Below, piece by piece: positions 39,243 through 46,615 of a stretch of DNA of 48,058 nt. The notes beneath the pieces were generated by a model, which was not told the origin of the DNA, made no database searches, and saw nothing but the letters and a program-made list of their open reading frames with translations. The stretch spans positions 1 to 48,058 of the forward strand of contig SFLS01000005.1 in assembly GCA_004554485.1 (NCBI GenBank). The letters are read 5' to 3'. The translations under genes were made by a program, and so were the position numbers. Positions within the stretch are counted from its first letter, which is position 1. Each line of letters opens with the position of its first letter. This DNA is from Oscillospiraceae bacterium (lineage in GTDB: Bacteria; Bacillota; Clostridia; Oscillospirales; Ruminococcaceae).

Positions 39243-39695
39243 ATGAAAACCGCAATCTGCTATTATTCCCGTCACCACGGCAACACCATGCAGGTACTGG
39301 AGGCCATGGCCCAGGAGCAGGAGATCGATCTGATCAACGTGACCTCCCGCATCGCCGCCCATCTGGAGCAGTATGACTGCATTGGCTTTGCCTCCGGCAT
39401 CTATTATTCCAAATTCCACGAAACGGTGGTGGACTACGCCAGGCACTATCTGCCGCAGGGGAAAAAGGTATTTCTGGTCTGCACCCACGGCTCCGGGCAT
39501 TTCAGTGGAAAATACATCAAGGACATCACCGAAGCAGTCAGACAAAAGGGTTCCGAGCCGGTAGGGACGTTTTCCTGCCGGGGATACGATACCTTCGGGC
39601 CGTTCGGATGGATCGGCGGCATCGCCAAGGGACATCCCGATGGACAGGAGCTGCAAACGGCCAAAGACTTTATTCGGCAGATAACCGCCGGCTGA
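39243..39695 (+). CDS. Flavodoxin-like protein
   Basis: A 150-residue single-domain flavodoxin-type protein for FMN-dependent electron transfer. The phosphate loop is YYSRHHGNTMQ (7-17) after a first beta strand; SGIYYSKFHE and CTHGSGHFSGKY contribute the isoalloxazine-binding loops. The ATG at 39243 follows GGAGG; an earlier in-frame ATG at 39216 lies between promoter and ribosome site. The radical SAM gene follows 43 bases later, and flavodoxins are common electron donors to radical SAM enzymes, so the two may work together. That link is inferred. Confidence 0.88.
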   Translation: MKTAICYYSRHHGNTMQVLEAMAQEQEIDLINVTSRIAAHLEQYDCIGFASGIYYSKFHETVVDYARHYLPQGKKVFLVCTHGSGHFSGKYIKDITEAVRQKGSEPVGTFSCRGYDTFGPFGWIGGIAKGHPDGQELQTAKDFIRQITAG

Positions 39696-39738
39696 GAAAG
39701 CATCCGCACCGTTTGGGAGCGCAAGGGAGGGATTCAGG

Positions 39739-40608
39739 TTGCATTTTGTCACAGCCAAGGGGCTCCTTTCCGCCCAAAACGGAATGAACCTGTACCGGGG
39801 CTGCCGACACGGCTGCATCTACTGCGACAGCCGCAGCGCCTGCTACCGCATGGAACATCCCTTTGAAGATATTGAGGTCAAGCAAAACGCGCTGACGCTG
39901 CTGGAGGATGCCCTGCGCCGCAAACGCCGTCCCTGCATGATTGCCACCGGCTCGATGAGTGACCCCTACACCCCGCCGGAGGAAGAGCTGCGCTACACCC
40001 GCCGCGCCTTGGAGCTGATCCTGCAATACGGCTTTGGCATAACACTGCTGACCAAATCCAGCCTGGTGCTGCGGGATCTTGATCTGCTGCAGCGCATCAA
40101 CAGTCAGACCAAGTGCGTGGTGCAGATGACCCTGACCACCTGGGAGGAATCGCTCTGCCGGATCCTGGAGCCGAACGTCAGCACCACGACGGAGCGTTTT
40201 GCCGCGCTGATGAAGCTGAAGGAGGCCGGCATTCCTACCGTGGTGTGGCTTTGCCCGATCCTGCCCTTTTTGAATGACACCGCGGAAAACATAAACCGCC
40301 TGCTGGACTGCTGCGAGCAGGCCGGCGTGCGGGGGATTGTTCAGTTTGGGATGGGCGTTACCCTGCGGCAGGGCAACCGGGAATATTTCTACCGGCAGCT
40401 GGACCGGCATTTTCCCGGGCTGAAAGAACGGTATATCCGCACCTACGGCAACGCCTATGTGCTGGAAAGCCCCAACAGTCGGGATCTGCTGGAGCTGCTG
40501 CACCGCCGATGCCGGGATGCCGTCATCCTGCACGATAACCCCAGCGTTTTCCGCTACCTGCAGGAGATGGAAATCAAACAGCCGCAGCAAATGAGCCTTT
40601 ATGAATAG
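39739..40608 (+). CDS. Radical SAM protein of the SplB-like family
   Basis: A 289-residue radical SAM protein. The 4Fe-4S motif is Cys22-X3-Cys26-X2-Cys29 in GCRHGCIYC, preceded by GMNLYRG. MIATGSMSDPYTPPEEE and LTKSSLVLRDLDLL are typical of the spore-photoproduct-lyase-like family, as is PILPFLND. The substrate of this branch is not known; it lacks the length and extra cysteine expected of true SplB. The start is TTG at 39739 behind GGAGGG. It ends 5 bases before a terminator. Confidence 0.87.
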   Translation: MHFVTAKGLLSAQNGMNLYRGCRHGCIYCDSRSACYRMEHPFEDIEVKQNALTLLEDALRRKRRPCMIATGSMSDPYTPPEEELRYTRRALELILQYGFGITLLTKSSLVLRDLDLLQRINSQTKCVVQMTLTTWEESLCRILEPNVSTTTERFAALMKLKEAGIPTVVWLCPILPFLNDTAENINRLLDCCEQAGVRGIVQFGMGVTLRQGNREYFYRQLDRHFPGLKERYIRTYGNAYVLESPNSRDLLELLHRRCRDAVILHDNPSVFRYLQEMEIKQPQQMSLYE

Positions 40609-40612
40609 CGCA

Positions 40613-40662
40613 AAGCCGGCGGAACGCCGCCCCGCAAAGGGGTACGTCCCGCCGGTTTTTTT
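40613..40662 (+). terminator. Terminator of the flavodoxin-radical SAM operon
   Basis: GCCGGCGG..ACG pairs with CGT..CCGCCGG around an inner CCCC/GGGG stem, followed by T7. Confidence 0.88.
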
Positions 40663-40668
40663 CTTGAC

Positions 40669-40974
40669 CTACACGGCGTACTGGCTGGTGTAAAGCCGGT
40701 AGTAAAAGCACTTTTGCTCCAAAAGGGAGCGATGGGTGCCGGTCTCCACAATCTGCCCGTCATTGATGACAAGGATCCTGTCCGCATCCACAACGGCGGA
40801 AAGCCCGTGGGCGATGGCAAAGCAGGTCCTGCCGCGCATCAGCTTATCCATCGCCTTCTGGAGCAGCATCTCGGTACGGGTATCCACATTGGAGGTCGCC
40901 TTATCCAGAATGAGCAGCCGCCCTCTGCCTTGAAACGCCTGAGTACCGCTTCTCCTTTTCTCCGCGCGGCTCAC
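40669..40974 (-). pseudogene. Decayed C-terminal fragment of an ABC exporter ATPase
   Basis: A 101-residue frame matching only the end of an exporter nucleotide-binding domain. Walker B reads LLILDKATSNVD, with Lys in place of the catalytic Glu, and the switch loop reads IAHGLSAV instead of AHRLSTV. No membrane domain, Walker A or signature precedes it; the first 20 residues are unrelated, basic sequence. The GTG overlaps the rmuC stop, so it may still be translated. It looks like the remnant of a deleted transporter gene, not a working protein. Confidence 0.8.
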
Positions 40975-42242
40975 TCCTCCGGCAGCGCAGCCGTTTCCTC
41001 CGCCGGGAAGATGGACGCCGCCTGCTCCTCCGGCAGGTTGGCAACCCTGCGCAGCTTGCGCTGGATCTGGCGGGTACGCACCCCCACCAGCTTATCCAGC
41101 TCGCTGCTGGCCTGCTCCAGCCGGGACTGCGTCATGGCCAGGGCGTCGGCAAACTTGTCAAACTCGGTCTTAACCGCGCCGAGGATCTGCCAGACCTCGC
41201 CGCTGCGCCGCTGGATGGCTATGGTACGGAAGCTCATCTGCAGCGAATTGAGCAGCGCCGCCATGGTGCTGGGACCGGCAAGGTTCACCCGGTAATCCCG
41301 CTGCAGCGTCTCCACCATCCCCCGGCTCACCACTTCGGCATACAGCCCCTCAAAAGGCAGAAAAAGAATGCCGAATTCAGTGGTATAGGGCGGGCAGATG
41401 TATTTATCCCGGATATCCTTGGCTTCCGCACGTACGGTAAGCAGCAGCTGCCGCACCGCCGTTTGAATCTCCTCCGGCGTGCCGCTGTCGTAGGCGTCCC
41501 GCAGGGCGGCATAGCTTTCTCCGGGGAATTTGGCGTCGATCGGCAAATAGACAAAGCTGCCGTCCTCCGCCGGCAGTCGGACGGCGTATTCCACCACATT
41601 GCGGCTGCCCGGCACAGTAGCGACATTCTTATCGTACTGGTCGGGCGTTAAAATATCCTCCAGAATGGCACCGAGCTGTACTTCGCCCAGAATGCCGCGA
41701 GTCTTGACGTTGCTCAGCACTTTTTTAAGGTCGCCGACCCCCTGGGCCAGCGTCTGCATCTCGCCCAGGCCCTTGTATACCTGCTCCAGCCGTTCGTTCA
41801 CCAGCCGGAAGGATTCGTTCATCCGGTCGTTAATGGTTTTTTGCAGCTTTTCATCCACCAGGGCACGCATATCGTCCAGTTTTTTGTTGTTATCCTCACG
41901 GATGGTATACAGCTGCCGTTCCATCGTCTCGCGGACCGCCTCCAGACCGCGTGCAGTCTGCTGAGAGTAGGTGGCAAGCCGATTTTCAAACAGCAGCAGT
42001 TTATCCTGCAGGTTTTTGCTGTCGCTTTCGGCCTGCCTGCGCTGGTTTTCCATCTGGTATTTGCCCAGCGCCAGTACATCCTCCTGCAGTGAACGCTCCA
42101 GCTCCCCCTGCATCTGCTGCAGCAGCCGTGCGGTCTCGTCCCCCTTCTGCCGGCTGAGGGTGGCCACCAGCAGCCACACCAGCAGAATGAGAATCAACGC
42201 CGCCGCGGCCAGCAAAATATAATAAACGGTCGTCTGTTCCAT
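40971..42242 (-). CDS. rmuC: RmuC-family DNA recombination protein
   Basis: A 423-residue protein with one N-terminal membrane helix (about 6-26), a long coiled coil (about 35-165) and the conserved RmuC domain, seen in VKTRGILGEVQLGAILEDIL, DAKFPGESY and FLPFEGLYAEVV. RmuC limits recombination at inverted repeats; a nuclease-like fold has been proposed. The ATG at 42242 places the helix directly at the N-terminus; the in-frame extension to 42290 lacks a ribosome site. No obvious operon partner other than the exporter fragment downstream. Confidence 0.92.
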   Translation of the reverse strand: MEQTTVYYILLAAAALILILLVWLLVATLSRQKGDETARLLQQMQGELERSLQEDVLALGKYQMENQRRQAESDSKNLQDKLLLFENRLATYSQQTARGLEAVRETMERQLYTIREDNNKKLDDMRALVDEKLQKTINDRMNESFRLVNERLEQVYKGLGEMQTLAQGVGDLKKVLSNVKTRGILGEVQLGAILEDILTPDQYDKNVATVPGSRNVVEYAVRLPAEDGSFVYLPIDAKFPGESYAALRDAYDSGTPEEIQTAVRQLLLTVRAEAKDIRDKYICPPYTTEFGILFLPFEGLYAEVVSRGMVETLQRDYRVNLAGPSTMAALLNSLQMSFRTIAIQRRSGEVWQILGAVKTEFDKFADALAMTQSRLEQASSELDKLVGVRTRQIQRKLRRVANLPEEQAASIFPAEETAALPEE

Positions 42243-42332
42243 CAGGCTCTTCTCTCCCCTATCGCTTGTGATATTCATAGTATAGCACAAATGTTCTTTT
42301 TTGTACAGTTTCCATTACCGATACGCCCAAAG

Positions 42333-42369
42333 CAAACGGATACCCGGTACAAAACCGGATATCCGTTTG
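42333..42369 (-). terminator. Likely terminator after potD
   Basis: Inverted repeat CAAACGGATA..CCGGT / ACCGG..TATCCGTTTG with a short loop. The following T-run on the minus strand is weak (TTTGCTTTG), so the call is tentative. Confidence 0.45.
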
Positions 42370-42389
42370 AAATGACTGTATCGGTTCCC

Positions 42390-43625
42390 TCAGCTTTCCC
42401 GCTTTTTACGGGAAGCCCGGACGACATTAAGGGTAATGATCCCTGCCACACAGGCGCCGAGGAACATCGGCATGATCATGGCGCTGTACTTTTCATCTGC
42501 CGTCAACACCTCGGCCCATTTGCCGTCGATATACAGCGACATTTCGGCGCCGACATAGTTGTAGTACTCGCAGCGGGCCAGCTCCTCCTCGGTGGGATAG
42601 GCGGTGGGATCCTCACGGGTCTCCTCGTCCAGCTGCTCGTACACCAGCCGGTTGGGCGTGGAATAACCGATGGCTTCGGTATTGGCCAGGCCGACCTCCG
42701 GCTCCAGCATAAAGTTGATATACATCTCCGCCAGTTCCCGCTTTTGGCTTTCCACCGGCACGCACAGACAGTCGGTAAAGATATTGCTGCCCTCCATGGG
42801 GATGGAAAAGGCCAGATCGGGGTTATCCGCGATCATCGTGACGGCATCCCCGTTAAAATAGGGCGCAATGGCCGCTTCCTCGCCGATCATTTTATCAAAG
42901 ATCTCATCGGCGACATAGGCCTGGATTACATTTTTCTGCGCTTTCAGCAATTCCACCGCTTTATCCACCTGCTCGGTGGTCTCGGCGTTGATGGGCGCGC
43001 CCATATACTTAAAGGTGATGCCGAACGCATCCTTGGAGTTATTGATCATCAGGATGTTATCCATGTAGGCCTCACTCCACAGCGCGCCCCAGCTGGCCAC
43101 GACCGATTCATCCTCCACCAGCCGGGTATTGTAGATAAGCCCCAGAACGCCCCAGGTATAGGGTACCGAATACTCATTGCCGGGATCGTAGGACTGGTTC
43201 AGATAGATATCCTCGATGTTGTGCAGATTAGGGATATTGGAAAAGTCAAGCTTCTGCAGCATTCCCTCCGCGATCATACGGGAGATCATATAGTCAGAGG
43301 GGATGACGATATCATAGCTGGTACCGCCGGTTTTCAGCTTGGCGTACATCGATTCATTGGTATCGTAGTTGGAGTAGATCACCTTGATGCCGGTGACCTC
43401 CTCAAAGGCCTTGTTGACATCCAGCGAACCGTCGGCGCCGTCAGAGATATATTCGCCCCAGTTGTAAACGCTGATGGAGTAACCCTTGTCCTGATAGCGG
43501 CCGTAGTAATCCATATCCAGCGCCGAGGTGTCAATACCGGTCCCCTCCGCCAGCGCCCGGACGGTGCCGAAGCCGGGGAAGGCCAGCACCAACGCTGCCA
43601 GCAGAGAAAGGATACGCTTTTTCAT
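42390..43625 (-). CDS. potD: Polyamine-binding protein PotD with C-terminal membrane anchor
   Basis: A 411-residue extracytoplasmic binding protein of the spermidine/putrescine importer. A signal peptide (1-26, ending ALA-EG) has no lipobox Cys. The PotD core starts ISVYNWGEYI, with YDIVIPSDYMISRM and VPYTWGVLGLIYN further on. Uniquely for the usual lipoprotein family, the last 33 residues form a hydrophobic helix (about 383-402) followed by RASRKKRES, a stop-transfer tail. It seems held by this C-terminal helix instead of lipid. Its ATG overlaps the potC stop. Confidence 0.93.
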   Translation of the reverse strand: MKKRILSLLAALVLAFPGFGTVRALAEGTGIDTSALDMDYYGRYQDKGYSISVYNWGEYISDGADGSLDVNKAFEEVTGIKVIYSNYDTNESMYAKLKTGGTSYDIVIPSDYMISRMIAEGMLQKLDFSNIPNLHNIEDIYLNQSYDPGNEYSVPYTWGVLGLIYNTRLVEDESVVASWGALWSEAYMDNILMINNSKDAFGITFKYMGAPINAETTEQVDKAVELLKAQKNVIQAYVADEIFDKMIGEEAAIAPYFNGDAVTMIADNPDLAFSIPMEGSNIFTDCLCVPVESQKRELAEMYINFMLEPEVGLANTEAIGYSTPNRLVYEQLDEETREDPTAYPTEEELARCEYYNYVGAEMSLYIDGKWAEVLTADEKYSAMIMPMFLGACVAGIITLNVVRASRKKRES

Positions 43626-44485
43626 TCCCGCTCCTCCTTTCCCATCATCTGCTTTTCCTTTTTGGCAGAATAGAAGTTGCTAAGGAGCAGCAGCGCCAGC
43701 ACCACTACGAAAATGATCGCTGTCAGGGCGTTGATCTCCGGGCTGACATGTTTTCTCACCATCGAAAAGATGGTGACCGGCAGCGTTTGGGAGGTCGCGC
43801 TGGAAACAAAGTAGCTGATGACGAAATCATCCAGCGAATAGGTAAACGCCATCAAAAAGCCGGATACCATGCCGGGCATGATCTCGGGGATCACCACCTT
43901 GTAGAACGCCATGCGGGGGCTGCAGCCCAGATCCTGCGCCGCCTCAAAGGTGTAACGGTCCATCTGCCGCAGCTTGGGCAGCACGTTCAGGATAACATAG
44001 GGCGTGCAGAAGGTCACGTGCGCAATGATCAGGGTCAAAAAGCCCAGCTGCAGCTCCGGCAATTGCAAAAAGGAAAATGCCGTCCCGCCGATCCAGGTAT
44101 TGAACTTCTGGATGCCGTTGCTGAAGGAAACAAACAGCAGCAGCATCGAAACACCGGTAACGATCTCCGGGTTAAGAATAGGCAGATAGGTCACGTTCAT
44201 TACAATGGATTTGAACCATTTACGGCGCATGGCATAGATCCCGACAGCCGCCATGGTGCCCAATACCAGCGCAATGACCGATGCCGCCAGCGCAATGATA
44301 AGGGTATTGCGCAGCGAGGAAAGGATCAGCTCATTGTGGAACAGTTCCCGATACCAGTGCAGGGAAAACCCTGTCCAGTTGGCACGGGATTTGGACTCGT
44401 TGAAGCTGAATACGATGAGAACGAGAATGGGCAGATACAGAAACACGAATACCAGACGGGTATAAAGCTTAGCATACCATTTCAT
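43622..44485 (-). CDS. potC: Polyamine importer permease PotC
   Basis: A 287-residue ABC permease with six membrane helices. The EAA loop is EAAQDLGCSPRMAFYKVVIPEIMPG (about 182-206), and SLDDFVISYFVSS just after it is typical of PotC/PotI. A basic C-terminal tail follows the last helix. It overlaps potD downstream and potB upstream by four bases each. Confidence 0.95.
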   Translation of the reverse strand: MKWYAKLYTRLVFVFLYLPILVLIVFSFNESKSRANWTGFSLHWYRELFHNELILSSLRNTLIIALAASVIALVLGTMAAVGIYAMRRKWFKSIVMNVTYLPILNPEIVTGVSMLLLFVSFSNGIQKFNTWIGGTAFSFLQLPELQLGFLTLIIAHVTFCTPYVILNVLPKLRQMDRYTFEAAQDLGCSPRMAFYKVVIPEIMPGMVSGFLMAFTYSLDDFVISYFVSSATSQTLPVTIFSMVRKHVSPEINALTAIIFVVVLALLLLSNFYSAKKEKQMMGKEERE

Positions 44486-45297
44486 ATCATCATCCCCTCC
44501 CTGTCCTCACTGTCCTCGAACTGGTTCATCAGACTCATAACCAGCAGGATAAATACCATAAGCACCAGCGAAACAGCCGAACCCAGGTTGGGGTTGTAGG
44601 CATTGCCCAAAAACTGTGTTTCAATCAGGTCGCCGACCATCATGTTGGAGCCGCCGCCCAGCATACGGGAGATGATAAAGGTGGAAACCGACGGCACGAA
44701 TACCATTGTGATACCGGTGGTCACGCCGGGGATGGAAAGGGGAAGCACCACACGGGTAAAGGTATTCCAGGGATTCGCGCCCAGGTCCCCCGCTGCCTCC
44801 AGTGTATAGGGTTCTATCTTGGTCATGATGGAGTAGAGCGGAATAACCATAAAGGGAAGATAATTATACACCATGCCCAGCACCACGGCCCCCTGGGTAT
44901 AGATCATCTTAAAGGGGCCCATGCCCAGCACCTCCAGAATGCTGTTGATGACGCCGTTGTTTTCCAGCAGGGTCATCCAGGCGTAGGTGCGCAGCAGAAA
45001 GTTGGTCCACATGGGCAGCATCACCAGCATGACCAGCGTACGCTGATTGTTGGCATTATAGCGGCTCATGATAAAACCCAAAGGATACGCAATCACCAGA
45101 CAGATGGCAGTAGCCAGCAGCGAGAGCCAGATGGAGCGAACAAATACCGCGGTGTAATCGGAAACCTTGGCGACATTGGCAAGCGTAAAGCTGCCGTCGG
45201 TACCGGTCAGGCCATACACCGCCACCAACGCCAGGGGCACCACCACAAAAATAGCCGACCATACAATGTAGGGTACCGAAGAAAAGCGAAATTTCAT
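44482..45297 (-). CDS. potB: Polyamine importer permease PotB
   Basis: A 271-residue ABC permease with six helices. The EAA loop is EAAGDLGANPWNTFTRVVLPLSIPG (about 167-191). RTYAWMTLLENNGVINSIL (about 104-122) is conserved in PotB. It lies three bases after potA and its stop overlaps the potC start. Together with PotC it forms the membrane channel. Confidence 0.95.
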   Translation of the reverse strand: MKFRFSSVPYIVWSAIFVVVPLALVAVYGLTGTDGSFTLANVAKVSDYTAVFVRSIWLSLLATAICLVIAYPLGFIMSRYNANNQRTLVMLVMLPMWTNFLLRTYAWMTLLENNGVINSILEVLGMGPFKMIYTQGAVVLGMVYNYLPFMVIPLYSIMTKIEPYTLEAAGDLGANPWNTFTRVVLPLSIPGVTTGITMVFVPSVSTFIISRMLGGGSNMMVGDLIETQFLGNAYNPNLGSAVSLVLMVFILLVMSLMNQFEDSEDREGMMI

Positions 45298-45300
45298 GGC

Positions 45301-46347
45301 TTATTCCTCCGTACGCTTCATAATGTGGATATCCATCGGCGCGACATTCATCCCGATCAGAGTGCCCGGTTCCACATATTGGGTCGTGTGGATCTTCCAT
45401 TTATATCCCATAGCGTCCACCATGATCTCGTAATGGACGCCCTTAAAGATGACCGATTCCACAATGCCGGAGATCTTGCCCTGATCCGCTGGGACGATCT
45501 TGAAGTCCTCGGGACGGACAACGACCTGCACCCGCTCTTTGGACTGGAAGCCCTTATCCACACAATCAAAGTAGTCGTTGGCGAATTCCACCAAAAAGTC
45601 CTTGTGCATAATGCCGTCAATAATGTTGCTTTCCCCGATGAAATCGGCAACGAACGCATTGCACGGCTCGTTATAGATATCCTGCGGCGTGCCGATCTGC
45701 AGGATGTTGCCGTCCCGCATGACCACCACCCGGTCGGACATGGTCAACGCTTCCTCCTGGTCGTGGGTCACATAGATAAAGGTGATCTCCAGCGCCTGTT
45801 GGATGCGTTTGAGCTCAATCTGCATCTCCTTGCGCAGCTTCAGGTCCAAAGCGCCCAGGGGCTCATCCAACAGCAGCACCTTGGGGCGGTTGACCAGCGC
45901 ACGGGCAATAGCCACGCGCTGCTGCTGCCCGCCGGAAAGCTGATTGATGTGGCGTTTGTCGTAGCCGGAAAGGCCAACCAGCTTCAGCATCTCCTTGACA
46001 CTGGCCCGGCGCTCCTTTTCCGGCACCTTGGCGACCTTCAGGCCGAATTCCACATTTTCGTACACGTTCAGATGCGGGAACAAGGCATACCGCTGGAACA
46101 CGGTATTCACCTCGCGCTTGTAGGGTGGCAGATCGTTGATGCGGACACCACCAAAAAAAACATCACCTTCCTTGGGCTGGATAAATCCGCCGATGATCCG
46201 CAGAGTGGTGGTCTTGCCACACCCCGACGGCCCAAGAAAAGTAATGAATTCCTTGTCCATGATGTCCAGGTCAATCCCCTTGAGGACCGGCTCGTCATCA
46301 TAATCCACTCTGATTCCACGCAGGCTGATCAAAGCATTTTCTTTCAT
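45301..46347 (-). CDS. potA: Polyamine importer ATPase PotA
   Basis: A 348-residue ATPase with C-terminal TOBE domain. Walker A is GPSGCGKTT (39-47), signature LSGGQQQR (137-144), Walker B LLLDEPLGALD with Glu162. The C-terminal part (about 240-348) includes VVVRPEDFKIVP, characteristic of the TOBE regulatory region. The ATG at 46347 is seven bases after GGAGGA. It heads the potABCD operon. Confidence 0.95.
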   Translation of the reverse strand: MKENALISLRGIRVDYDDEPVLKGIDLDIMDKEFITFLGPSGCGKTTTLRIIGGFIQPKEGDVFFGGVRINDLPPYKREVNTVFQRYALFPHLNVYENVEFGLKVAKVPEKERRASVKEMLKLVGLSGYDKRHINQLSGGQQQRVAIARALVNRPKVLLLDEPLGALDLKLRKEMQIELKRIQQALEITFIYVTHDQEEALTMSDRVVVMRDGNILQIGTPQDIYNEPCNAFVADFIGESNIIDGIMHKDFLVEFANDYFDCVDKGFQSKERVQVVVRPEDFKIVPADQGKISGIVESVIFKGVHYEIMVDAMGYKWKIHTTQYVEPGTLIGMNVAPMDIHIMKRTEE

Positions 46348-46509
46348 TTCAACATCCTCCTTTTGCGGTAATCTGCAGGCCCTCACACCTGCCGCAGCCG
46401 CTATTGCACCGTCCCCGCAAAAGGTTTTTAGGAATCCCGCCAACGGATTCTTTCAGATGGGCATATACGGTCTGCCTTTTCATGAACAGATTGTTAAAAT
46501 GCAATATCC

Positions 46510-46537
46510 AATATATCATATTCTGACATAATGTCAA
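46510..46537 (-). promoter_or_regulatory. Promoter of potABCD
   Basis: On the minus strand a perfect TTGACA, a 16-base spacer and TATATT. The start would be about 155 bases before potA. The -35 element overlaps a palindrome. Confidence 0.75.
46524..46536. promoter_or_regulatory. Palindrome over the potABCD -35 element
   Basis: TGACAT-A-ATGTCA is a perfect 6+1+6 dyad covering the -35 box, inside a wider AT-rich, partly symmetrical stretch. It is a good operator candidate for a repressor not encoded in the window. Confidence 0.6.
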
Positions 46538-46615
46538 TATATTTTTGCAGATTCCTGAATTTCCAGGATCAAATAACAGATGAACTTTAAAATCCTCCTG
46601 TTTTCTCCGTTTTTC

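Noticed and set aside
35908..39246. A plus-strand open frame of over 1,100 codons across the GTPase and methyltransferase genes
   Set aside because: It lies antisense to three well-supported genes with known motifs, has low-complexity composition created by the His repeats, and shows no family motif. High G+C makes long antisense frames common here; the same applies to the frames antisense to subunit I (20990-23149) and to the alpha-galactosidase (4900-6381).
46349..46483. A 44-codon minus-strand frame ending one base before potA, with four Cys (GRCNSGCGRCEG)
   Set aside because: Its stop is next to the potA start, which is suggestive of coupling, but no ribosome site precedes its ATG and I recognise no family. 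It could be worth checking for conservation.
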